This document shows, in pieces, positions 1 to 5,572 of a DNA stretch of 5,935 nucleotides; position 1 is the stretch's first letter, and every line of letters begins with the position of its first letter. Made by a program: the position numbers and the translations under genes. Below the pieces are notes generated by a model. It made no database searches, was not told the origin of the DNA, and saw only the letters and a list, made by a program, of their open reading frames with translations. Origin of the DNA: Methanobacteriota archaeon (GTDB lineage Archaea > Thermoplasmatota > Thermoplasmata > RBG-16-68-12); the NCBI GenBank assembly GCA_005878325.1, contig VBMR01000066.1, positions 1-5,935 on the forward strand, in the 5' to 3' direction.

Positions 1-417
1 GCGGAGGGGATGGGGGAGAACGTGTTCATTGTCCGGGATGGGACGGTCCTCACGCCTCCGAGCGCGGACCACCTCGTCCCCGGGATCACGCGGGACAGCG
101 TGATGCGGCTCGCCCTCGACCTCGGCTACGCCGTCCGGAAGGCCTCGCTCTCGCGGTCCGACCTGCTCGCCGCGGACGAACTCTTCCTGACCGGAACCGC
201 GGCGGAGGTCACCCCGGTCCGAGAGCTCGATTACCATCCGATCGGGACGGAGGGCGTCGGACCCGTGACCCTGGAGCTCCGGGAGGCCTTCCTTTCGGCG
301 GTGCACGGCGAGGACCCCCGGTACCGCGAGTGGCTCTCCTACATCGGCCGAGGGATCGCATCGGACGAACGCACGGTCCGCGCACAAGTGAAATCGGCAC
401 CGGCGGTCTCGGACTAG
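1..417 (+). CDS. ilvE: Branched-chain amino acid aminotransferase, C-terminal part (5' end outside window)
   Basis: PLP-dependent class IV (fold type IV) aminotransferase, which interconverts valine, leucine and isoleucine with their 2-oxo acids using glutamate/2-oxoglutarate in the cytoplasm. The frame is open from base 1 (A-E-G-M-G-E-N) to a TAG stop, giving about 138 residues, roughly the C-terminal half of a family member of about 300. Visible family motifs are EGMGENVFIVRDG at the left edge (usually EGSGEN or EGTGEN), PGITRDSVMRLA near residues 28-39, and FLTGTAAEVTPVRELD near 65-80, the loop that binds the PLP phosphate. The Schiff-base lysine lies upstream, outside the window. The ATG at base 10 is an internal methionine, not the start. 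Wobble positions are almost all G or C. The gene converges on amt. D-amino acid transaminase or aminodeoxychorismate lyase are relatives, but the TGTAAEVTPV block favours IlvE. Confidence 0.9.
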   Translation, partial: AEGMGENVFIVRDGTVLTPPSADHLVPGITRDSVMRLALDLGYAVRKASLSRSDLLAADELFLTGTAAEVTPVRELDYHPIGTEGVGPVTLELREAFLSAVHGEDPRYREWLSYIGRGIASDERTVRAQVKSAPAVSD

Positions 418-1768
418 GAGGTCCCGCCGTCCGCGGTTTCGAGGGACGGGTTCGTATCCTACCTCTGTTTAGAGGTAGAAATTCGACGCCGGGGATACGG
501 CCCGAGGTGGCCGAGGGCGCGACGTGGGGCCGTTCTTCGGCCTCCGATGCGTAGGCCTCTTCGCCGAATTCGAACAGGTCGAGACCCAGACTCTCTCCCG
601 CCGGACTGATCCGCAACGGGATGAACCGGTTGATCAGGCGCAGCAAGGCGTACGATCCTGCGAAAGCGAACGCCGCGACGACCACGCACGCCAGCGCTTG
701 GATGCCGACCAAACCTGGGTTACCAAAGACGAGTCCATCGGGTCCCGCGAGGTTGATCGCCTTGGAGGCGAACAGGCCGGTCGCCAGGGTCCCCCAGATC
801 CCTCCGACGCCGTGGCACGCGAACACGTCAAGCGAGTCATCGAGGGCCGTCCTCGCCCTCCAACCCGCCGCCTGGTTGCACAGGAGACCGGCGACGAGTC
901 CGATGAGGATGGCCGGCATCGGGCCCACGTATCCGGAGGCGGGCGTGATGGCCACGAGACCGCAGACGGCGCCGACCGACAGCCCGACGGCGGACGGTTT
1001 CCCCTTCTTCATCCAATCCGCGAACATCCAGCTCATCGCGGACGCCGCGGCCGCCAGGTTCGTGACGACGAGGGCGTTCACGGCCAACGCGTCCGCTTTG
1101 AGGGCGCTCCCCGCATTGAAGCCGAACCAGCCGAACCAGAGGACGGAGGCTCCCAGGATCACGTAGGGCACGTTGTTCGGTCGGCTGTCCAGGGAGCCGA
1201 GCCCTTCTCGCCGGCCGAGGACCAGGGCCGCCGCGACGGCCGAGACCCCGGCCGACGTGTGGACGACCAAGCCGCCGGCGAAGTCGATGACGCCGAGCCC
1301 TTTGAGCCAGCCACCGATGCCCCAGTTCCAATGGGCGATAGGCACGTAGATCAGGGTTGTCCAGAGGACGATGTAGAGGAGGAGGGCTTTGAATCGGATC
1401 CGTTCCGCGAACGCGCCGATGATGAGGGCCGGGGTGATCGCGGCGAACTTCAGTTGAAAGGCGAAGTACAGGATCTCCGGGATCGTGGTGGAATAGCCCG
1501 GGTTGGGTTGCGCTCCGACGTTCATGAGGCCGAAGTTGGACAGGTTCCCGATGACTCCGTAGAAGGACGGGCCCAGGGCCAACGTGTAGCCCCAGAGCGC
1601 CCACACCAAACTCACGAGGGCAAAGATCGTGAGGCACTGCACGATCGTCGAGACGAGGTTCTTCCGCCGGACGAGCCCGCCGTAGAAGAAGCCGAGGGCG
1701 GGGGTCATGATCATGACGAGGGCGGTGGCCGCGATGACCCAAGCGACGTCGCCCGAATCCAACGCCAC
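209..1768 (-). CDS. amt: Ammonium transporter (Amt/AmtB family); C-terminal end uncertain
   Basis: Integral membrane ammonium channel, expected to work as a homotrimer with 11 transmembrane helices per subunit. Residues 1-406 match the family throughout. Visible pore features are the twin histidines H170 (DFAGGLVVH) and H319 (DVFACHGVGG), the aspartate D162, F104 in FQLKFA, and FNAGS at 217-221 near the outer binding site. The family C-terminal motif GLDLFEFGEEAY (395-406), part of the region contacted by GlnK, is present. The start is GTG at 1768, preceded by GGAGAAGG seven bases upstream, and gives the expected short N-terminus. The frame then continues about 113 residues beyond GEEAY, Arg/Pro-rich, with the last 70 or so codons antisense to ilvE. 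That tail resembles no Amt C-terminus I know and is probably not native; one base fewer in the AAA at 479-481 would end the protein VEFYL-stop at about base 468. No glnK gene adjoins it here. Confidence 0.85.
   Translation of the reverse strand: MALDSGDVAWVIAATALVMIMTPALGFFYGGLVRRKNLVSTIVQCLTIFALVSLVWALWGYTLALGPSFYGVIGNLSNFGLMNVGAQPNPGYSTTIPEILYFAFQLKFAAITPALIIGAFAERIRFKALLLYIVLWTTLIYVPIAHWNWGIGGWLKGLGVIDFAGGLVVHTSAGVSAVAAALVLGRREGLGSLDSRPNNVPYVILGASVLWFGWFGFNAGSALKADALAVNALVVTNLAAAASAMSWMFADWMKKGKPSAVGLSVGAVCGLVAITPASGYVGPMPAILIGLVAGLLCNQAAGWRARTALDDSLDVFACHGVGGIWGTLATGLFASKAINLAGPDGLVFGNPGLVGIQALACVVVAAFAFAGSYALLRLINRFIPLRISPAGESLGLDLFEFGEEAYASEAEERPHVAPSATSGRIPGVEFLPLNRGRIRTRPSKPRTAGPPSPRPPVPISLVRGPCVRPMRSLGRCRRATRGTGGPRRAPPKGRPPGAPGSRVRRPPSRSDGNRALGPG
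427..478. terminator. Two hairpins between convergent ilvE and amt
   Basis: Two perfect inverted repeats follow the ilvE stop. The first pairs CCGTCC (427-432) with GGACGG (444-449) across an 11-base loop. The second pairs CTACCTCT (459-466) with AGAGGTAG (471-478) across the loop GTTT. Neither has a long T-tract on either strand, so these are not classical intrinsic terminators; a role in ending or stabilising the converging transcripts is inferred. The second hairpin holds stop codons for two of the three minus-strand frames, but not for the frame that carries amt. Confidence 0.4.
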
Positions 1769-1775
1769 GAGTCGA

Positions 1776-1823
1776 CCTTCTCCGGACCGAACTACGAGGC
1801 GGGAACCAGGATGGTCCGTATAA
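1776..1823 (-). promoter_or_regulatory. amt promoter (TATA-like box) and Shine-Dalgarno
   Basis: On the minus strand TTATAC (1823-1818) is the most AT-rich patch in the proC-amt gap. At the usual archaeal distance it would place transcription start near 1794, leaving a leader of about 26 bases. That leader contains GGAGAAGG (1783-1776), seven bases before the GTG start, a good Shine-Dalgarno match. The box fits the TATA consensus only partly, so the promoter call is moderate; the ribosome binding site is firmer. Confidence 0.45.
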
Positions 1824-1860
1824 CCCTTGCTTTTCGCTAGGCCAGAAGCAGGGAGACGGG

Positions 1861-1905
1861 AAAATTCAGAGAGTCTTCGTTCGGAAGGGTCCGCATCAGA
1901 GACTC
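1861..1905 (-). terminator. Weak stem with T4 run downstream of proC
   Basis: Read on the minus strand, GAGTCT (1905-1900) can pair with AGACTC (1876-1871) over a 23-base loop, followed shortly by TTTT (1864-1861). The stem is short and the loop long. A run of T on the transcript strand can suffice for archaeal termination, so this may be where proC transcripts end before the amt promoter, but support is slight. Confidence 0.2.
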
Positions 1906-1915
1906 AGTCGCCGGT

Positions 1916-1936
1916 TCCTCCGGTTCCCTCGGAGGA
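1916..1936 (-). terminator. Hairpin immediately after the proC stop
   Basis: A perfect 7-bp stem, TCCTCCG (1916-1922) with CGGAGGA (1930-1936), encloses a 7-base loop and begins two bases past the proC TAA. The + strand left arm lies within a tandem 9-base near-repeat, CCGGTTCCT/CCGGTTCCC (1911-1928). No T-run follows directly. A role in termination or 3'-end stability is inferred from position. Confidence 0.4.
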
Positions 1937-1938
1937 TC

Positions 1939-2766
1939 TTAGGCCTTTCCGGCTTCCTCCGCAATTTCGGCCGCGCGCTTCGACGCCGCGACGATTCCGT
2001 CGGCAATCGCTTGCGGTACCCCCTGCTTCTCCATCACGGTCCAGCCGGCCACGGTGGTGCCGTTCGGCGTGGCCACCATCCGGAACAACTGCATGGGTTC
2101 GAGGCCATCGATCAGAAGGAGCTCGGCGGTCCCCTTCATCGTCTGCAGAGCCAGCTTGTACGCGACTTCCCGCGGCAAGCCGGAGCGCACGCCCCCTTCG
2201 ATCATGGCGTGGGCCAAGGCCGCGATGAACCCCGGGCCGCTGCCGCTGAGGCCAGTGACCGCGTCGAGCATTCGCTCTTCGACCAATGTCACGCGTCCGA
2301 TCGCGCCGAAGATCTCTTCGACCGTGAGGGCATCGTGGTCCGTCGCGGTCCTCCCCAAGGCAAAGGCGGTCGCGCCCTCGCCAACGGCGCAGGCGAGGTT
2401 CGGCATGATCCGGACGACGCGGCCACGGCCCCCGAGGACTTTCTCGACGAACGAGGTCCGGACCCCCGCGGCCAGAGATAGCACGAGGGTGCCTCGCTTC
2501 AGGTGTGGAGCGATTCCGTTCACCAGGGTCGGCATGTCTTTCGGTTTCGCCGCGAGTACCAGCACATCGGATTGCCCAGCCAGCTGCGCGACCGATTCCG
2601 CGGCTTCGACGCCATGCCTCGTCGCCACTTCCTTCGCTCGGATCGGGACCGCGTCGCTAACCAAGATCTGGTTGGGCGGCACGACCCGCCCGACGATCAG
2701 TCCCCGTACGAGGGCTTCGCCCATCTTTCCCACTCCCGCGATGCCGATGACTTGCTGTCCGTCCAT
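1939..2766 (-). CDS. proC: Pyrroline-5-carboxylate reductase
   Basis: Catalyses the last step of proline synthesis, reducing 1-pyrroline-5-carboxylate to L-proline with NAD(P)H in the cytoplasm. At 275 residues it has the usual family length. The N-terminal Rossmann fold shows GVGKMG at 11-16 (dinucleotide binding), followed by LAAKP (71-75) and SLAAG (97-101), both typical of the family, and RIMPN (119-123). The C-terminal dimerisation and substrate domain shows DAVTGLSGSGPGF (168-180), with the SGSGP loop, SGLPRE (195-200), and TPNGTT (233-238), where most members read SPGGTT. The ATG start is preceded by AGGAG (2779-2775) eight bases upstream. No proA or proB is adjacent. It lies upstream of amt on the same strand, but a 170-base gap with a 3' hairpin and a separate promoter argues against an operon. 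A clear TATA box just upstream of proC is not visible. Third-position GC in the first 20 codons (14 of 20) is below that of ilvE, amt or pheT. Confidence 0.94.
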   Translation of the reverse strand: MDGQQVIGIAGVGKMGEALVRGLIVGRVVPPNQILVSDAVPIRAKEVATRHGVEAAESVAQLAGQSDVLVLAAKPKDMPTLVNGIAPHLKRGTLVLSLAAGVRTSFVEKVLGGRGRVVRIMPNLACAVGEGATAFALGRTATDHDALTVEEIFGAIGRVTLVEERMLDAVTGLSGSGPGFIAALAHAMIEGGVRSGLPREVAYKLALQTMKGTAELLLIDGLEPMQLFRMVATPNGTTVAGWTVMEKQGVPQAIADGIVAASKRAAEIAEEAGKA

Positions 2767-3112
2767 TCAACTCACTCCTGGCCGCGAGTGTTTCTCCGGT
2801 CCGCACCGCCGAGTCGCGATCCGGTCGGGGCGCCGCAGAACAGCGATGCGATCTCGGTTCCCGTGCTCTGGCACACTCGCTTGCTTGGGACAACGTCGAG
2901 CGAATCTCGCGTTCGGTTTCCCTTCGCGACATCAGTTCCTGTCGGCGTGGAATCGGATTCGAGAAGGCTACTTGAACTTGTGTGCGCCCGTCTGGCGAGG
3001 CCTTCCCTCTCCCGGAGTGAGGCCGGCGCATGTCCGGCATGACCTTCAGGAAAGTCCCATTCGAACAGTTTAAGAGATTGACGATACATGACGATGACGA
3101 GGAGGGAGGAAC
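2767..3112. other. Divergent intergenic region between proC and the surface-protein gene
   Basis: 346 bases without a convincing gene. It holds the proC Shine-Dalgarno at its left end and the promoter of the surface-protein gene at its right end. Between them I see one small perfect hairpin, GCCGG (3022-3026) with CCGGC (3034-3038) over seven bases, and no tRNA, C/D-box or recognisable riboswitch. The only distinctly AT-rich patch is near 3060-3085. A minus-strand frame from 3089 to 2772 ends five bases before the proC start; its content looks random and it is discussed as a finding. Confidence 0.5.
3069..3109 (+). promoter_or_regulatory. Promoter and Shine-Dalgarno of the surface-protein gene
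   Basis: TTTAAG (3069-3074), preceded by CGAACA, is a plausible TATA box. It predicts transcription start around 3097-3100. The short leader then contains overlapping GGAGG motifs at 3101-3105 and 3105-3109, seven and three bases before the GTG at 3113. The spacing of box, Shine-Dalgarno and start codon agrees and supports the long N-terminal form of the protein. Confidence 0.5.
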
Positions 3113-5446
3113 GTGGGGGAGCGAGAGAGCTTGCGCCTCGAGCAGGCGCGCGCGGTAGATCAGGTGATTCGGGGCCGAGGAGCGGACGGTCGAAACCGCC
3201 CGGTTCGGAACCCATTGGTGCGGACGAGGAGGATCGGACCGTCCGGTTTGATAGCTGCCTTGGTCGTGCTCGCCGCATTGCTGGCGGCGGCACCCTTCGC
3301 TTCCGCCGACACGATCGTGCGGGACCTTGGCACCCTTCCCGGCGATCCAGCGGCTTCCGGGTCTGGGATCAACAATCAAGGCCAGGTTGCCGGGATCAGT
3401 GGCGATCCCATTACCAGAGGGACACACGCGTTCCTCTGGACCGATCCGACGATGGTGCTGCTTTCCCCCCTGACCGGCTACCCCTACAGCGAGGCGATTC
3501 GCCTGAATGACGCGGGCGATGCCGTTGGAGACAGTTTTTCAATCACGAACGGCTCCTTCCCAACACGTGCCACCCTCTGGCAGGCGGGAGCGCCGATTGA
3601 TCTCGGGGTGCTTCCCAACGATACCAACAGCACGGCCATCGACATCAACACGACCGGGAGCATCGTCGGTCAGAGTTCCGACGACTTCTTCGGAGTCCAT
3701 GCGTTCCTCTGGAGGGACGGACAGATGACGGGGCTCGGGACGTTGGGCGGCCCCTCGAGCGAGGCCGAGGCGATCAATGACGTCGGTCAAGTCGTCGGTT
3801 CCTCCTCGACCATCATCGGCTACACTCACGCGTTCCTTTGGCAAGACGGGACCATGACCGACCTCGGCACGCTTCCCGGGGATTTGTTTAGCGGCGCGAT
3901 CGGCATTAATGACGCGGGCCAAGTGGTCGGAGTCAGCATCAACTACACTTTGGCCGCCCACGCCTTCATCTGGGAGGCCGGGGCCATCGCCCCGATTAGC
4001 GGTCTTCCGGGTGACACCCAAAGCCTCGCCATCGACATCAACCGAACGGGGACCGTTGTCGGCTACTCCTTCGGACCGTCGCCCGAGCCCCACGCCTTCG
4101 TATGGGAGGCGGGAACGACGACGGCCTTGCCCACCCTCGGCGGCACCATGAGCGCAGCCTTCGGCATCAACGACGCGGGGCAGATTGCGGGGGGAAGCAC
4201 GGATGCGTCCGGAGCCCAGCACGCCGCCCTTTGGAGTCCGGTGCAGGGGGTTCACGACGTCGCCGTCTTATCGGCCACTTCGACTCCGGCATCGGTTGTT
4301 GCCGGCGCTAACGTCACAATCAACGCGACGATTCAGAACCAAGGGACCGGGCCGGAGACCTTCGACGTGAAGGCCTTCGCTGGTTTGACCCTCGTCGGTA
4401 GCAAAACGATTTCAGGCCTGCCCGCGGGCTCGTCCAATGATGTGCATTTCTCTTGGGACACATCGACCGCTGCCGCGGGTTCATATGCGATTCACGTGGA
4501 GGCGGCCCTGGTATCCGGCGAAACGGACGCGGCAGACAATTCCCATGCGGCCGGTACTGTCGTCGTCTATCTGCCCCTGAAGGCCCAAGCTACCGCGCCG
4601 GCCGAGACGGATGTGGGCGTGGCGATCACCTTGGCGTGCAGCGCGAATGGCGGGGCGGCGCCCTACCAGTTCGCGTGGACACTCGGAGACGATTCGACCG
4701 ACTCGGGTGGAAGCGTGCAACATACCTATGGTTCGACGGGGACCAAGACGGCGACCTGCACGGTCACGGATGGATCGAGCCAGCAAGCGACTTCCGCGAC
4801 GACCGTCATCGTGAATCCGTCGCCTTCCGTCAGCGCGGGCGCGGACCGCACGGCCGCGAGCCCCGGGAAGGCGCTGGCCTTCTCGGCCAATGCGAAGGAC
4901 GGCGCCGGCGGCTTCGAATACACGTGGTCGTTCGGAGATGGGGGTTCGGCGAACACCGCGAGCGCGACCCACACCTACCAGGGTCCGGGCAAGTACACGG
5001 CGACCGTGACCGTCCGAGATCGCGTGGGGGGAATCGCCACGAGTTCCTTCGACGTCGCGATCGCATATCTTGCCCTGACCGCCACCGCATCGACCCACTC
5101 CGCGGCGAGTGGCCAAGAGTCGATCCGGTTCGACGCGACCGCTCTGGGCGGCACGGGCGGTCCGTATACGTTCACCTGGGATTTCGGCGACGGTCAAACG
5201 GCGACCGGTGCGACCGTGGTCCACGTCTATGGCAGTCCCGGGTCCTACGTCGCGAAGGTCACCGTCGCAGATGAGGCAGGGGACTCGAACACCACATCCC
5301 TCTCCCCGATCGCGGTCCAAGCCACGAACGTCTTCTCCCTCGGAGATCCGATCGTCGGGTTCGCCATCGGGACCGTCATCGTGATCGCCGCGGCGGTCGT
5401 GGTCGCCATGTTCCTGGCTCGTCGGAGACGGCGCCCGTTGCTGTAG
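3113..5446 (+). CDS. Secreted, membrane-anchored HAF-repeat / CARDB / PKD surface protein
   Basis: 777-residue cell-surface protein of unknown partner. Domains in order: a charged N-terminal stretch (1-45); a hydrophobic signal segment (46-64) ending APFASA, with likely cleavage after A65; seven HAF-family repeats (68-380) with the pattern DLGTLPGD...GINDAGQVVG...HAFLW; a CARDB domain (381-486); three PKD domains (about 487-570, 571-652, 653-739), the last two with WSFGDG and WDFGDG and the first with a variant WTLGDD; then a C-terminal transmembrane helix (about 746-767) followed by RRRRR. This predicts an exported ectodomain with a short basic cytoplasmic tail. Nine N-X-S/T sequons lie in the ectodomain, consistent with archaeal N-glycosylation. 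The only two cysteines are both in the first PKD domain. GTG 3113 is chosen for its Shine-Dalgarno and TATA spacing; GTG 3218 (residue 36) would give a more usual signal peptide but lacks a ribosome site. CARDB and PKD domains commonly mediate adhesion or protein contact. No enzymatic domain is seen; adhesion, glycan binding or an S-layer-associated role is inference. Confidence 0.88.
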   Translation: MGERESLRLEQARAVDQVIRGRGADGRNRPVRNPLVRTRRIGPSGLIAALVVLAALLAAAPFASADTIVRDLGTLPGDPAASGSGINNQGQVAGISGDPITRGTHAFLWTDPTMVLLSPLTGYPYSEAIRLNDAGDAVGDSFSITNGSFPTRATLWQAGAPIDLGVLPNDTNSTAIDINTTGSIVGQSSDDFFGVHAFLWRDGQMTGLGTLGGPSSEAEAINDVGQVVGSSSTIIGYTHAFLWQDGTMTDLGTLPGDLFSGAIGINDAGQVVGVSINYTLAAHAFIWEAGAIAPISGLPGDTQSLAIDINRTGTVVGYSFGPSPEPHAFVWEAGTTTALPTLGGTMSAAFGINDAGQIAGGSTDASGAQHAALWSPVQGVHDVAVLSATSTPASVVAGANVTINATIQNQGTGPETFDVKAFAGLTLVGSKTISGLPAGSSNDVHFSWDTSTAAAGSYAIHVEAALVSGETDAADNSHAAGTVVVYLPLKAQATAPAETDVGVAITLACSANGGAAPYQFAWTLGDDSTDSGGSVQHTYGSTGTKTATCTVTDGSSQQATSATTVIVNPSPSVSAGADRTAASPGKALAFSANAKDGAGGFEYTWSFGDGGSANTASATHTYQGPGKYTATVTVRDRVGGIATSSFDVAIAYLALTATASTHSAASGQESIRFDATALGGTGGPYTFTWDFGDGQTATGATVVHVYGSPGSYVAKVTVADEAGDSNTTSLSPIAVQATNVFSLGDPIVGFAIGTVIVIAAAVVVAMFLARRRRRPLL
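3314..4252 (+). repeat. Seven tandem HAF repeats (43-47 residues each)
   Basis: Seven protein repeats start at about 3314, 3455, 3596, 3728, 3857, 3989 and 4121. Each runs from a DLGTL-type strand through a (G)INDAGQVVG core to HAFLW or a variant. Repeat 2 is the most diverged (LNDAGDAVG, ATLW). Repeats 3 and 6 share AIDIN-TG-VVG-type cores and an identical 15-base DNA block, GCCATCGACATCAAC, at 3635-3649 and 4028-4042. The HAF repeat family is named for its His-Ala-Phe core. Seven short beta repeats fit a seven-bladed propeller; that fold is inferred. Confidence 0.8.
4571..5329 (+). repeat. Three tandem PKD domains
   Basis: Three Ig-like domains of about 82-87 residues. They align through a B strand (ITLACSAN, LAFSAN, IRFDAT), a C strand with W-x-F/L-GD, an H-T/V-Y turn, and a terminal K/Y-x-A-x-V/C-TV-x-D strand. 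PKD domains are common in archaeal and bacterial surface proteins as stalks or binding modules. Here they place the propeller and CARDB domain away from the membrane anchor. Confidence 0.85.
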
Positions 5447-5514
5447 GGTTCGCGAAACCTTCGGCGGCTCCGTGAGCCGCCACCGGTCCAACGGACGTTC
5501 GTTGCGGCGCAACG
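5447..5514 (+). terminator. Cluster of short hairpins downstream of the surface-protein gene
   Basis: Directly after the stop codon lie GGTT/AACC around CGCG with one extra A (5447-5459); GGCGGCTC/GAGCCGCC with a three-base loop (5463-5481); GTCC/GGAC with a three-base loop (5486-5496); and CGTTGC/GCAACG with a three-base loop (5500-5514). None is followed by a T-run. They precede the pheT TATA box, so they should form the 3' end of the upstream transcript. The 8-bp stem at 5463-5481 is the strongest element; its role as terminator or stabiliser is inferred. Confidence 0.45.
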
Positions 5515-5540
5515 CATCCAGAGAGGGTGCCGCCGTAACG

Positions 5541-5549
5541 ATATAAATA
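5541..5549 (+). promoter_or_regulatory. Strong archaeal TATA box for pheT
   Basis: ATATAAATA stands out sharply in GC-rich DNA. Its centre (about 5545) is 28 bases before the TTG at 5573, which puts the predicted transcription start at or within a few bases of the start codon. This fits a leaderless mRNA. The sequence just upstream, GTAACG, only loosely resembles a BRE. Confidence 0.7.
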
Positions 5550-5572
5550 GGGAGACGACATGGTCGTCGGCC

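Noticed and set aside
524..1840. Long plus-strand open frame opposite amt
   Set aside because: It is antisense to the well-matched Amt protein and its translation is Asp/Arg/Gly-rich with no domain, as expected for a shadow in GC-rich DNA.
1911..1928. Tandem 9-base near-repeat CCGGTTCCT/CCGGTTCCC as an operator or attachment site
   Set aside because: Only two copies, and it overlaps the proC 3' hairpin, which explains part of the pattern; no integrase or matching distant copy is present.
2955..2985. Possible tRNA T-loop (CGAATCC on the minus strand)
   Set aside because: The bases before it do not form the GG-TTC side of a T-arm and no acceptor or anticodon stem can be built around it.
2054..3073. 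Long plus-strand open frame opposite proC
   Set aside because: It is antisense to a full-length ProC with all motifs; its Arg/Ser/Pro-rich product resembles nothing known.
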